Shown: positions 7,788-15,375 of the stretch, piece after piece
Layout: each line of letters begins with the position of its first letter
How positions within the stretch are numbered: position 1 is the first letter of the stretch
Assembly: GCA_964399545.1 (NCBI GenBank)
Contig: CAYNRG010000001.1
Location: 62,001-126,000 of the forward strand
Length of the DNA: 64,000 bases
Source: CAYNRG01 sp964399545
GTDB lineage: Bacteria > Bacillota_I > Bacilli_A > Erysipelotrichales > Erysipelotrichaceae
Direction of reading: 5' to 3'
Translations under genes and position numbers: made by a program
The notes under the pieces: generated by a model
Seen by the model: the letters and a program-made list of their open reading frames with translations, nothing else
Told to the model about the DNA's origin: nothing
The model's database searches: none

Positions 7788-8996
7788 ATGAAAAAGCGAA
7801 AGAGAAAAGATTTATTCCTCAATTTATTAACTATCGGTGCAAGTGGCTTAGGTGTTTTGGTTCTAGGATCATTGTTGTGGTTTCTTCTATCCAAAGGAAC
7901 TACGATGATTAATTTAAATTTGATAACGAATCCTTACTGGAGTAAGAATTACATTGGAACTTTAGAATCTCAGCAAGCAAATCTGTATTTAACGGAAGAA
8001 ATAGTGGAAGGTTTTTATTCAGAAAGATGGGGAATTGGATTAGAAGATGAAAAAAATAGCCAAAAAGAATCAGTAATAAGAGTAACCTATATTCATCCTG
8101 ATTCTCCTTTTAACCAAGTAGTTAGAACGGGTGAATCAGATTTTAATGGCTACCAGGAATTTAAAAAAGGATATAGCTTAGAAAAAATAGACTACTTAAA
8201 CTTTGCAGGAGAAGTGTTATTTACAGGAAAGTTACTATCTGAAAGTGCGGAGGAAGTAATTTTGAATTTGGAAGATGCAGAACAAATTATTAGTTTTTAC
8301 TATAAAAGTGAAGGCGGAGGAATTTGGGGAAGTGTTATCACGACAGTATACTTAATAGGTGTTTCGCTATTGATTGCACTTCCCCTTGGGGTAGGAAGCG
8401 CGATTTGCCTTCATGAGTATTCAAGAAAAAATAAGTTAAATTTATGGATTCGATATGGAATCGAAACATTGACTGGTGTTCCGAGTATCATTTATGGTTT
8501 GATGGGTGTAACTGTCTTATTTCCGATGACACAATTATTAGGAGCTACGACTACTAGCATTCTTTTGGGATCTATGACTATGGCTATTATTCTTCTTCCG
8601 ATAATTATGAAATCAACAGAGGAAGCTCTGATTGTAGTGCCACAAACTTTGCGAGATGGTAGTTACTCCTTAGGAGCGACGCAATTTCAGACTATTGTTA
8701 AAGTTATACTTCCTTGCGCAATTAATGGAATTTTAACAGGAGTTTTATTATCAGTAGGCAGAGTAATTGGGGAGTCCGCAGCATTAATTTATACAATGGG
8801 AACATTTATCAGTGATTCTCCAAGATTATTAGGACAAGGGACTTCACTTTCATTGATGATTTGGTCATTTATGTCGCAAGAACAACCAAATTTTGAATTG
8901 GCAAGTGCTGTATCTCTAATTATTCTAGTTGTTGTTTTTTCCCTGAATCTAGTAATTAAAGGAATTGGGAAAAAATTTACAAAAGAATTTAGATAG
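7788..8996 (+). CDS. pstA: Phosphate ABC transporter permease PstA with an extra PDZ-like domain
   Basis: This is the second membrane subunit of the phosphate importer. At 402 residues it is about 100 longer than typical PstA. After the first helix (about 15-35) there is an extracytoplasmic insert at about 45-176 before the permease core begins (G-I-W-G-S-V-I-T-T-V-Y near 178). Within the insert, W-G-I-G-L-E-D, V-I-R-V-T-Y-I-H-P-D-S-P-F and a later K-G-Y-S-L-E-K-I-D pattern recall a PDZ fold. The core has the normal G-V-P-S-I-I-Y-G motif and the S-L-G-A-T coupling loop. ATG 7788 has only a weak ribosome site and follows pstC by 6 bases. Confidence 0.93.
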   Translation: MKKRKRKDLFLNLLTIGASGLGVLVLGSLLWFLLSKGTTMINLNLITNPYWSKNYIGTLESQQANLYLTEEIVEGFYSERWGIGLEDEKNSQKESVIRVTYIHPDSPFNQVVRTGESDFNGYQEFKKGYSLEKIDYLNFAGEVLFTGKLLSESAEEVILNLEDAEQIISFYYKSEGGGIWGSVITTVYLIGVSLLIALPLGVGSAICLHEYSRKNKLNLWIRYGIETLTGVPSIIYGLMGVTVLFPMTQLLGATTTSILLGSMTMAIILLPIIMKSTEEALIVVPQTLRDGSYSLGATQFQTIVKVILPCAINGILTGVLLSVGRVIGESAALIYTMGTFISDSPRLLGQGTSLSLMIWSFMSQEQPNFELASAVSLIILVVVFSLNLVIKGIGKKFTKEFR

Positions 8997-9008
8997 AAAG
9001 GTGAGGAA

Positions 9009-9764
9009 ATGGAAGTTTGTTTTAAGGTAAAGGATTTGAGTCTTTTCTATGGAGAAAAGAAAGTATTAAATTTAGTTAATTTAGAGATTTATAAGCAGAG
9101 AGTAACAGCGTTTATTGGGCCATCTGGATGCGGAAAATCTAGTATGATTCGATGTTTTAATAGAATGAATGATTTAGTGGATCATTGTGTGATTAAAGGA
9201 GAAATTACTCATAAGAACAAGAATATATATGAAACAGATCAAGATGTTGTTGATTTGAGAACACGAGTAGGAATGGTTTTCCAAAAACCTAATCCATTTC
9301 CAATGAGTATTTTTGATAATGTTGCTTATGGACCACGATGTCAAGGAATAAAGGATAAGAAAAGACTGGAAGAAATAGTGAAACATGCATTGAGTCAAGC
9401 TGCACTATATGATGAAGTTAAAGATAGGCTAAAAGACTCTGCCTTGAGTCTTTCAGGAGGCCAACAGCAACGATTGTGTATAGCAAGATGTATTGCGATG
9501 GAACCAGAAGTTATTTTAATGGATGAACCAACCTCCGCATTGGATCCAATTGCAACAGCTAAGATTGAGGAGTTGATTGAGACCTTAAAAAAAGAGTATA
9601 CGCTAATTATCGTTACTCATAGTATGCAACAAGCTTCTAGAATTAGTGATTATACCGCCTTCTTTTTGATGGGAGAAGTAGTCGAGTTTGGGGAAACTAA
9701 GAAAATTTTTAGTACACCAAAGGACCAGCGAACAGAAGACTACATTACAGGGAGATTTGGATAA
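9009..9764 (+). CDS. pstB: Phosphate ABC transporter ATP-binding protein PstB
   Basis: This cytoplasmic ATPase, 251 residues, energises the Pst importer. The Walker A is G-P-S-G-C-G-K-S-S near residue 39, with M-V-F-Q-K-P-N-P-F-P (Q-loop) after it. The signature L-S-G-G-Q-Q-Q-R is near 156, the Walker B is V-I-L-M-D-E-P-T-S-A-L-D, and the switch histidine lies in V-T-H-S-M-Q-Q-A. These match PstB closely. AAAGGTGAGG precedes the ATG. Its stop overlaps the phoU start (TAATG). Confidence 0.97.
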   Translation: MEVCFKVKDLSLFYGEKKVLNLVNLEIYKQRVTAFIGPSGCGKSSMIRCFNRMNDLVDHCVIKGEITHKNKNIYETDQDVVDLRTRVGMVFQKPNPFPMSIFDNVAYGPRCQGIKDKKRLEEIVKHALSQAALYDEVKDRLKDSALSLSGGQQQRLCIARCIAMEPEVILMDEPTSALDPIATAKIEELIETLKKEYTLIIVTHSMQQASRISDYTAFFLMGEVVEFGETKKIFSTPKDQRTEDYITGRFG

Positions 9765-10405
9765 TGATAAAATTAGATAAAAAATGTAAAAGAATACGGG
9801 AATCTGTTTTGGAAATGGCAAGTATAGTCTCAACAATGTATCATTTATCTTTGGAAGCGATGGAAACAAAAGATATCGAATTAGCTATGCAAGTTGTTAA
9901 TATGGATGAAGAAGTTAATAACAAAGAGAAAGAAATTAATGAACTTGCGATGGAATCGTTGGCCTTATTATCACCAGTAGCTTCGGACTTAAGAAAAGTA
10001 ATTGCGGGAATTAAAATCGCTTCAGATTTAGAGCGTATTGGGGATTATGCTAAAAGTATAGGGATGTTTACTGTAAGAGATCGAAGCCTAGATAATGAGG
10101 TTTCGATTAAAGTTAAGCAGTTGGGAGATATATTTTTAGCTATGCTTGACCATGCAATAGATAGCTATAATCAAAGCGATGTGAGATGGGCGATGACAAT
10201 CCCAGAAGAAGATCAAGTAATTGATAGATTATTTGAAGAGATAGTAGTAATGATAGAAAATCGAGGGAATCTTCAAAAAAATGCAGAAGAATTAATTTCT
10301 ACAGTAAATATGCTTAGAAATTTAAAGCGTGCTGGTGATCATACTAAAAATATTTGTGAACACACTATCTTTGAAGTAAAAGGTCAATATGTTGAATTTA
10401 ACTAG
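9764..10405 (+). CDS. phoU: Phosphate transport/signalling regulator PhoU
   Basis: This 213-residue, all-helical protein is built of two three-helix PhoU repeats (about 10-100 and 110-205). Conserved pieces such as N-K-E-K-E-I-N-E-L-A, D-L-R-K-V-I-A-G-I-K-I-A-S-D-L-E-R-I-G-D-Y and L-K-R-A-G-D-H-T-K-N-I are present. PhoU modulates Pst transport and passes the phosphate status to the PhoR kinase. It is the last gene of the pst operon, overlaps pstB by one base and is followed by a terminator. Confidence 0.95.
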   Translation: MIKLDKKCKRIRESVLEMASIVSTMYHLSLEAMETKDIELAMQVVNMDEEVNNKEKEINELAMESLALLSPVASDLRKVIAGIKIASDLERIGDYAKSIGMFTVRDRSLDNEVSIKVKQLGDIFLAMLDHAIDSYNQSDVRWAMTIPEEDQVIDRLFEEIVVMIENRGNLQKNAEELISTVNMLRNLKRAGDHTKNICEHTIFEVKGQYVEFN

Positions 10406-10429
10406 AAGAAGTAAAAGAAGATGAAAAAT

Positions 10430-10484
10430 AAAAAGACTGAGGATGAGGTGTGCTTCATGGTGTCTCATAGCTCAAGTCTTTTTA
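10430..10484. terminator. Extended hairpin terminating the pst operon
   Basis: AAAAAGACT-GAG (10430-10441) pairs with CTCA-AGTCTTTTT (10471-10483) with one bulged base, and an inner ATGAG/CTCAT stem sits inside. T-rich DNA follows on the plus strand. On the minus strand the hairpin is also followed by T-rich sequence, so it may serve the convergent SAP-domain gene as well. Confidence 0.75.
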
Positions 10485-10545
10485 TTTTATCAATTAAATG
10501 ATTTTTAATTAGTCTGATGTGATTTTCTTTATCATATGGTGGCGA

Positions 10546-11082
10546 TTATTTTTTTGCTCCGTGACGTTGGATGATTTCAGGATGATTATTTAAAATAGTT
10601 AATCCAGAAGAGGTAATTTCATAGCGACGAATAGAAAATTCTTGTTTTAGAGTTTCTTCAGAAAGAGTAGATAATAAAGTAGTTAAAAGTTCAGGTTTAT
10701 TTCCTTGTAATGGCAAATTATACTTTTTTAATAAAGGTCTAAGTTGTGATAAAGGCAATAAGTCGACAGATTGAGTTGCATTTTGAAGTCGAATAAGACC
10801 TTTCTCCAAAAGAGAATCCAAAGAGGTGATGCTATTAATTCCATAACGATATTCAAAATATTCAGGAATAATACTTTCTGTTGTAAAAGTGTTGAAATGA
10901 ATCCGCCATAAAAGAATAAGCTCTCCTGGAAGAATTCCTTCCACTAAACGAATCATATTTTTCTTAGGAACAACTCCATAAGGAAATTTTTCTGGATGCT
11001 TAATCCATAGGGCGATATTTCTAGTGGGTGAAATATAGGGATGCTCGGAATAATCTTGATAGAGGGGAAGAGTTTTTTTCAT
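10546..11082 (-). CDS. SAP-domain-like protein of unknown function
   Basis: This 178-residue protein has no signal or membrane segment. Residues about 108-145 (L-L-P-L-S-Q-L-R-P-L-L-K-K-Y-N-L-P-L-Q-G-N-K-P-E-L-L) fit the SAP helix-extended-helix motif, which binds DNA or RNA in other proteins. The N-terminal half (W-I-K-H-P-E-K-F-P-Y-G-V, then G-E-L-I-L-L-W-R) is not one I recognise. AAGGAGA sits upstream of the start on the minus strand. It lies between phoU and phoR, but nothing in the sequence links it to phosphate. The function is unknown. Confidence 0.75.
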   Translation of the reverse strand: MKKTLPLYQDYSEHPYISPTRNIALWIKHPEKFPYGVVPKKNMIRLVEGILPGELILLWRIHFNTFTTESIIPEYFEYRYGINSITSLDSLLEKGLIRLQNATQSVDLLPLSQLRPLLKKYNLPLQGNKPELLTTLLSTLSEETLKQEFSIRRYEITSSGLTILNNHPEIIQRHGAKK

Positions 11083-11142
11083 AATGCAGTCTCCTTTATT
11101 TTATTATATAGTAATAGTAGTGAATGAGTGATAAAGAATGAT

Positions 11143-12468
11143 TTAAAAAGGATGTTTTTTATCGTTTGGATGATGGGTGTTAGTTTTTGGTAAATGAAGA
11201 AGAAAGCTGGTTCCATCATTTAAAGAAGATTTAAGTTGGATAGTTCCTTGATGAAAATCTACACCATGTTTAACGATAGCTAGCCCAAGTCCAGTACCTT
11301 CAGTTAAGGAACTTCGAGATTTATCGGAGCGAAAGAAACGCTCAAATATTCGCGGTTGATCTTCAAGAGGGATTCCAATTCCATCATCTTTAACTTCAAG
11401 AATAACAAATTCCTCATTTTCGTGACAAGAAACCCAAACGTTTCCTTGAGAAGAGTTGTACTTAATTGCATTCAGAACTAAGTTGTAAATAATTTCATAG
11501 ACAATTACGCTGACTCCGTAATTAGTAGCTGGATTACAATTTGTATGGATGGTAATTTGATGTTTTTGGGCAACTGGAATTAAACTGGAACACACAGATT
11601 GAATTAAGGTCGGGTAATCAAGAAGGCTTCGATCTAGGTCGATAGTTCCTTCATCTAATTTGGAAAGTTTAAGAATATCTTCAATTAGGAAAAGTAATCG
11701 TTTAGATTCTTGTAAAATTCGATCTGAAAAATCTTGTGTTTTATCCCCCTGTAGGTTATTGGCCATAATCTCGGCATAACCTTGAATACTGGTTAGCGGA
11801 GTCTTCAATTCGTGAGAAACATTAGACGTAAACTCTTTTCTTAATTGATTATGATCTTGAATACGAGCTAAAAGAGAATCTAATTCAGGATATGTCTTGT
11901 TGGTTAAGGGGTGATCTAAGTCAAGGTTGTAAATAGGGGAAAGAATGAACTTGCTTAATAATCGCGAGGTAACTAAGTTAATGGCGACTATGAAAATTAA
12001 AGAGAGCATCATTAATTTAAGCGAAGAGAAAAGTTGAGTGAAAATAGAACTTATCGTAAAAGATAGGCGTATAACTTGATTGTTGTCTAGTCTCATAGCG
12101 AAATAGTATGTTGTTTTTTGTAGCGTAGTAGATAATCGCTGAGATTCACCTTCACCTTGAAACATGGCGCTAATGAATTCAGGGCGAGTACTATGGTTAT
12201 CCAAGACATCACTCTCCAAATGAGAGTCGTAAAGGACAATGCCAGAAGAATTGATAAGTGAAAATCTAATGTTGGATGGTAGAATGATAGAAGAGGGATT
12301 TAAGTCCCTTTGGTTATATTTTTCAACAAGAGTTGTAGCCAATTCTTTGATTTCTTTTTTAGTAGATAATATTTGACTTTGGTAGCTAATCCAAGTTAAG
12401 GATAAAATTGTAATAAAGACAAACAAGAGTGAAGTGATAGTGATACTGAGAAAAATTTTCTTTTTCAT
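11143..12468 (-). CDS. phoR: Sensor histidine kinase PhoR
   Basis: This 441-residue membrane kinase has TM1 at about 5-27, an extracytoplasmic domain of ~110 residues, TM2 at about 148-167, a HisKA helix with phospho-acceptor H219 in N-V-S-H-E-L-K-T-P-L, and a HATPase domain with N-L-V-L-N-A-I-K-Y-N, D-D-G-I-G-I-P and G-T-G-L-G-L-A-I-V-K. The frame can be extended 16 codons upstream, but the ATG at 12468 gives the classic four-base ATGA overlap with the response regulator stop and a normal N-terminus. The PhoR role is inferred from domain order, the partner regulator and the adjacent pst operon with matching Pho boxes. Confidence 0.88.
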   Translation of the reverse strand: MKKKIFLSITITSLLFVFITILSLTWISYQSQILSTKKEIKELATTLVEKYNQRDLNPSSIILPSNIRFSLINSSGIVLYDSHLESDVLDNHSTRPEFISAMFQGEGESQRLSTTLQKTTYYFAMRLDNNQVIRLSFTISSIFTQLFSSLKLMMLSLIFIVAINLVTSRLLSKFILSPIYNLDLDHPLTNKTYPELDSLLARIQDHNQLRKEFTSNVSHELKTPLTSIQGYAEIMANNLQGDKTQDFSDRILQESKRLLFLIEDILKLSKLDEGTIDLDRSLLDYPTLIQSVCSSLIPVAQKHQITIHTNCNPATNYGVSVIVYEIIYNLVLNAIKYNSSQGNVWVSCHENEEFVILEVKDDGIGIPLEDQPRIFERFFRSDKSRSSLTEGTGLGLAIVKHGVDFHQGTIQLKSSLNDGTSFLLHLPKTNTHHPNDKKHPF

Positions 12469-13142
12469 GATGAAGATACCAAGGTGTAACCTACACCGCG
12501 AATAGTTTCTATCCAATCTCCTGCAGCACCAAGTTTAAATCGAAGTGTTCGAATATGAACATCAACAGTTCGAGTTTCGCCATAGTAATCATATCCCCAG
12601 ATTTCTTCTAAAAGTTGTTCGCGAGTGAGAACAATTGAGGGATGCTCCATGAGCTTTCTTAGAAGTTCAAATTCTTTGAGTGTCAGGGAAATTTTGTTGT
12701 TATCCACTGAAACAATGTGACGCTTTAAGTCCAACTGGATTGTTTTATAATTCAAAGTCTCATTAGCGGGTTGATCTTTTTGAACTCTTCTTAAAATGGC
12801 CTTTATACGAGCTATGAGTTCCATTACGCCAAAGGGTTTTGTAATGTAGTCATCAGCACCTAAGTTAAGTCCGTGCACTTTATCATATTCACTCGATTTA
12901 GCAGTGAGTAAAATAACAGGGACATTTTGTGTTGAAAAGGAAGATTTTAACTGAGTTAAAATATCGAGTCCACTTTCATTAGGGAGCATAATATCAAGGA
13001 TAATTAATTCTGGAGTTTCTGATAAGCAAGCAGGAAAAAAATCTTCACCACTATTAAATCCTTTTGCTTTGAATCCGGTAGAATTTAATGAGTAAACAAT
13101 TAATTCTTGGATATTTAAGTCATCTTCAACACAGTAAATCAT
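12465..13142 (-). CDS. phoP: OmpR-family response regulator PhoP/PhoB
   Basis: This 225-residue protein has a receiver domain (about 1-118; acidic E-D-D near the N-terminus, phospho-acceptor D50 in L-I-I-L-D-I-M-L-P, T80 and K102 in Y-I-T-K-P-F) and a winged-helix DNA-binding domain (about 130-225; L-T-L-K-E-F-E-L-L, V-D-V-H-I-R-T-L-R, I-E-T-I-R-G-V-G-Y). GAGGTG precedes the ATG on the minus strand. Paired with the kinase by a four-base overlap, it is the expected binder of the TTTACAT repeats at 5882-5900 and 13205-13222. Confidence 0.9.
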   Translation of the reverse strand: MIYCVEDDLNIQELIVYSLNSTGFKAKGFNSGEDFFPACLSETPELIILDIMLPNESGLDILTQLKSSFSTQNVPVILLTAKSSEYDKVHGLNLGADDYITKPFGVMELIARIKAILRRVQKDQPANETLNYKTIQLDLKRHIVSVDNNKISLTLKEFELLRKLMEHPSIVLTREQLLEEIWGYDYYGETRTVDVHIRTLRFKLGAAGDWIETIRGVGYTLVSSS

Positions 13143-13204
13143 TTCATCACCTCTTTTTTTTATTTTAGCTACTTTTCATAATAACTTCAATAATAATTCT
13201 GAAG

Positions 13205-13222
13205 TTTACATAAAATTTACAT
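13205..13222. promoter_or_regulatory. Pho box between phoP and the zinc-ribbon gene
   Basis: TTTACAT at 13205-13211 and 13216-13222 has the same 11-base period as the pst Pho box. It lies 63 bases upstream of the phoP start and about 23 bases upstream of a plus-strand TATAAT (13245-13250). It could drive autoregulation of phoPR, activate the divergent gene at 13267, or both. The repeat orientation (plus strand) matches the pst case and favours the plus-strand gene. Confidence 0.65.
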
Positions 13223-13266
13223 AACGATTTAAATTAAAAGATGCTATAATTAAAACGGTGATGATA

Positions 13267-13668
13267 ATGGGAAAGTGGAAAATTAAGTTACAAAAATTAA
13301 TGATGGGCCGTTATGGGATGGATTCGTTAAATTACTTTTTATTTCAACTATGTATGGGCCTGATGATTTTAACGATTTTTATAGACTCAAAATTCCTTTT
13401 GGTTTTGTCAGCTGTATTTTTTGTGTTATGGAATTATCGTGCATTTTCAAAAGATCTTCAGCAAAGACGTAAAGAAGAAAGATGGTATACACGAAAAACT
13501 TTGTCGGTTTATCGACATGGCCTTTGTATAATGAATCAAATAAAAGATCCAAACCGACGCTATTTTGTTTGCCCGCGATGTCGAACGATTAATCGTGTCC
13601 CGAAAGGGAAGGGGAAAATTAGTATTCATTGCCCCCAATGTGGAGAAAACTTCGAAAGAAAAACATAG
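13267..13668 (+). CDS. Small membrane protein with a C-terminal zinc ribbon
   Basis: This protein of about 133 residues has two hydrophobic helices near the N-terminus (about 18-58), a basic linker (F-S-K-D-L-Q-Q-R-R-K-E-E-R) and a C-terminal C-P-R-C...C-P-Q-C zinc ribbon. Starts at GTG 13258, ATG 13261 and ATG 13267 are all in frame; GGTGAT at 13257-13262 favours 13267. A TATAAT at 13245-13250 would put transcription start near 13257, leaving almost no leader. Its position behind a Pho box suggests phosphate control. No function is known to me. The zinc-binding role is inferred from the cysteines. Confidence 0.75.
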   Translation: MGKWKIKLQKLMMGRYGMDSLNYFLFQLCMGLMILTIFIDSKFLLVLSAVFFVLWNYRAFSKDLQQRRKEERWYTRKTLSVYRHGLCIMNQIKDPNRRYFVCPRCRTINRVPKGKGKISIHCPQCGENFERKT

Positions 13669-13693
13669 AAGAGATTGAAGAATCTCTTTTTTT
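13669..13693 (+). terminator. Intrinsic terminator after the zinc-ribbon gene
   Basis: AGAGATT (13670-13676) pairs with AATCTCT (13681-13687) around a GAAG tetraloop, followed by a run of T residues to 13693. Confidence 0.85.
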
Positions 13694-13774
13694 AAGGAAT
13701 AAAAGGCTTTTTAATGGAGGAACAAGAAACGAATTTAAAGAGGAAATCAAATATTAAAAAAAATAAAAAAAGTG

Positions 13775-13798
13775 AACGGAAATTGAAATGAAAAACGT
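13775..13798 (+). promoter_or_regulatory. Possible ECF sigma promoter of the small-protein/sigma operon
   Basis: AAC at 13775-13777 (in GTGAACGG) and CGT at 13796-13798 resemble the -35 AAC and -10 CGT of ECF-type promoters, such as those of Bacillus SigW. The spacer between them is 18 bases, slightly long. The predicted start near 13804 leaves a short leader before ATG 13831. This would make the operon self-regulated. Confidence 0.35.
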
Positions 13799-13830
13799 AT
13801 TAGGGGTGAAGAGACAAGGAGGAAATAGCA

Positions 13831-14172
13831 ATGAAAACAATAATCTCTTTAGTTACAAGTGCAATGGTTTTAGGAATCCCGATGGGATATGGAAGTGGAT
13901 GGGACTATAATCCAGAGGATTATCCATATAGAGAAGGGACTCATGAAGAGTGTTCTAATTATGATAGATATGATTCAAGAGAAGATCGACGTAATGAAAA
14001 ACAAACTAGAAATTATGACAATGGCCATATGGATTATAGAAATGATGGATATTCTATGGATGAAGATTGTCCAAACTATGAATATCGTGTAAGTGGTAAT
14101 GATCGATCTTCGAATAATCACCATTCTGATAGGATGAATGGTGGGCACCATGGTAGAAGAAATCGCCGTTAG
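13831..14172 (+). CDS. Small secreted polar protein rich in Asp, Asn, Arg, His and Tyr
   Basis: This 113-residue protein begins with a short signal peptide (K-T-I-I-S-L-V-T-S-A-M-V-L-G-I-P, cleavage likely near residue 20). The mature part is almost wholly hydrophilic, with many D/N/R/H/Y residues and a His-rich end (N-N-H-H-S-D-R-M-N-G-G-H-H). It has two cysteines (in E-E-C-S-N-Y and E-D-C-P-N-Y). AAGGAGGAAA precedes the ATG. It is followed by an ECF sigma factor and its anti-sigma, whose C-terminal tail has a similar H/N/R bias. A metal-binding or envelope-sensing role is only a guess. I do not recognise the family. Confidence 0.7.
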   Translation: MKTIISLVTSAMVLGIPMGYGSGWDYNPEDYPYREGTHEECSNYDRYDSREDRRNEKQTRNYDNGHMDYRNDGYSMDEDCPNYEYRVSGNDRSSNNHHSDRMNGGHHGRRNRR

Positions 14173-14221
14173 GTTGATTTTTTCTACCAAAATGGTATAA
14201 AATAAACAAAAGAGGTGGATC

Positions 14222-14704
14222 ATGCGCAGTGAAGAACAGTTGACAAAAGCGATTGATGAATATGCAGATGTCGTTAGAAAAATATGCTTTGTTCAATGTA
14301 AATCAGAGGCGGATGTCGATGATATTTTTCAAACTGTCTTCATTAAATATTATCAGAGTGATCAGGAATTTGAATCAAAAAATCACGAAAAAGCATGGTT
14401 TATTCGGGTAACAGTCAATGCATGTCATGATTTTTTTCGATCATGGTTTAAGCAGAAAGCAGTGTTAACTGATGATTTCAGTCAATTTTCAATAGATCAA
14501 AAAAGTGATGAAGGCGAACTTTTGGTTTATCTTCGGAAGTTAAAACCCAAGTGGCGTGATGCGATTTATCTGCACTATTATGAAGGGTATACATTAAAAG
14601 AAATTGGTGAAATACTAAAAACAAATGAAAATACAATATCGACATGGATTCGTCGTGGCAGAGAAAAATTAAAAGAAATGATTGGAGGTGATTTTTTTGG
14701 ATAG
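14222..14704 (+). CDS. ECF-type RNA polymerase sigma factor
   Basis: This 160-residue sigma-70 family factor of the extracytoplasmic-function type has region 2 at about 10-80 (D-V-D-D-I-F-Q-T-V-F-I-K-Y-Y, then K-A-W-F-I-R-V-T-V-N-A-C-H-D) and region 4 at about 100-155 (L-K-P-K-W-R-D-A-I-Y-L-H-Y-Y-E-G-Y-T-L-K-E-I-G, then T-I-S-T-W-I-R-R-G-R-E-K-L-K). AGAGGTGG precedes the ATG. It overlaps the anti-sigma gene by 8 bases, the usual arrangement for translational coupling of a sigma/anti-sigma pair. Confidence 0.93.
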   Translation: MRSEEQLTKAIDEYADVVRKICFVQCKSEADVDDIFQTVFIKYYQSDQEFESKNHEKAWFIRVTVNACHDFFRSWFKQKAVLTDDFSQFSIDQKSDEGELLVYLRKLKPKWRDAIYLHYYEGYTLKEIGEILKTNENTISTWIRRGREKLKEMIGGDFFG

Positions 14705-15326
14705 ACCATTAAAAGAGCTGGATAAAGTGAAAGTGAACGCTAAGTACAAAGCTCAAGTTTTTGAACAAGTTCTTGAAAAAACACAAAAAACTAAAGGAAT
14801 TAGAGTTCGGAATGTTGCTATGACAATGCTGACCATGGTTTTTGCGCTTTTTGTTGGATGGAATACTGTCCAAATTAATCTAGTGGATACTCAAGCGATT
14901 GTTGGTTCAGTAGCTATGGATGCCACTTCAGTTATTATTTTAAATGTAGATAGTGAAAATCAAGTAGTTAGTGTTGAAGCGGTTAATGAAGAAACAAAAT
15001 TAATCTTGGAAGGACTCCAGTTTGAAGGTAAAGAACTAGAAGCGGTAATGGTTGAGATTATTGACTTACCAGTGTATCAACAGTACTTAGAGCAAGGTAT
15101 TTTAGAAGTAAGTTTCTATAGTGAAGATGAGAGTACAGCAAAAAATATTGATGAGATTGTTCAACAGGTTTTTAACCAACGACTACAAAATCAAAATTGT
15201 CATAGTCGACGCGTTGGTGAGGAAAGTTGGAATAAAATGATGCAGTGGTATCGAGATCATGGAATGAATGGAGATGAAAATCCAACTGAACATGAAGAGC
15301 GACATCAGAACAAAAGAATGCATTGA
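14697..15326 (+). CDS. RsgI-like transmembrane anti-sigma factor
   Basis: This protein of about 209 residues has a cytoplasmic N-terminus (about 1-38), one transmembrane helix (about 40-58) and an outside domain. TTG 14697 is preferred because GGAGGTG ends 6 bases before it; an earlier TTG (14682) precedes that ribosome site. Residues about 65-125 (S-V-I-I-L-N-V-D-S-E-N-Q-V-V-S-V-E-A-V-N-E, then L-E-G-L-Q-F-E-G-K-E-L) follow the RsgI periplasmic-domain pattern. The Asn-Pro pair found at the start of that domain in canonical RsgI is replaced by M-D-A-T-S. The C-terminal tail is His/Asn/Arg-rich. It is expected to hold the upstream ECF sigma factor inactive. Confidence 0.78.
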   Translation: MDRPLKELDKVKVNAKYKAQVFEQVLEKTQKTKGIRVRNVAMTMLTMVFALFVGWNTVQINLVDTQAIVGSVAMDATSVIILNVDSENQVVSVEAVNEETKLILEGLQFEGKELEAVMVEIIDLPVYQQYLEQGILEVSFYSEDESTAKNIDEIVQQVFNQRLQNQNCHSRRVGEESWNKMMQWYRDHGMNGDENPTEHEERHQNKRMH

Positions 15327-15339
15327 GTATAAAAAAGGA

Positions 15340-15375
15340 AAACATTCAAACTTTTGCAAATTTGAATGTTTTTTT
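15340..15375. terminator. Bidirectional terminator between the anti-sigma gene and asnA
   Basis: AAACATTCAAA (15340-15350) pairs with TTTGAATGTTT (15361-15371). T-runs follow on the plus strand (to 15375), and A-runs on the left give T-rich DNA on the minus strand. The asnA stop codon overlaps the right edge. Confidence 0.85.

Noticed and set aside
13889..14296. Overlapping open frames on both strands across the small secreted protein
   Set aside because: They arise from the biased GAT/AAT/CAT codons of that gene, lack good ribosome sites and would overlap the sigma-factor start.
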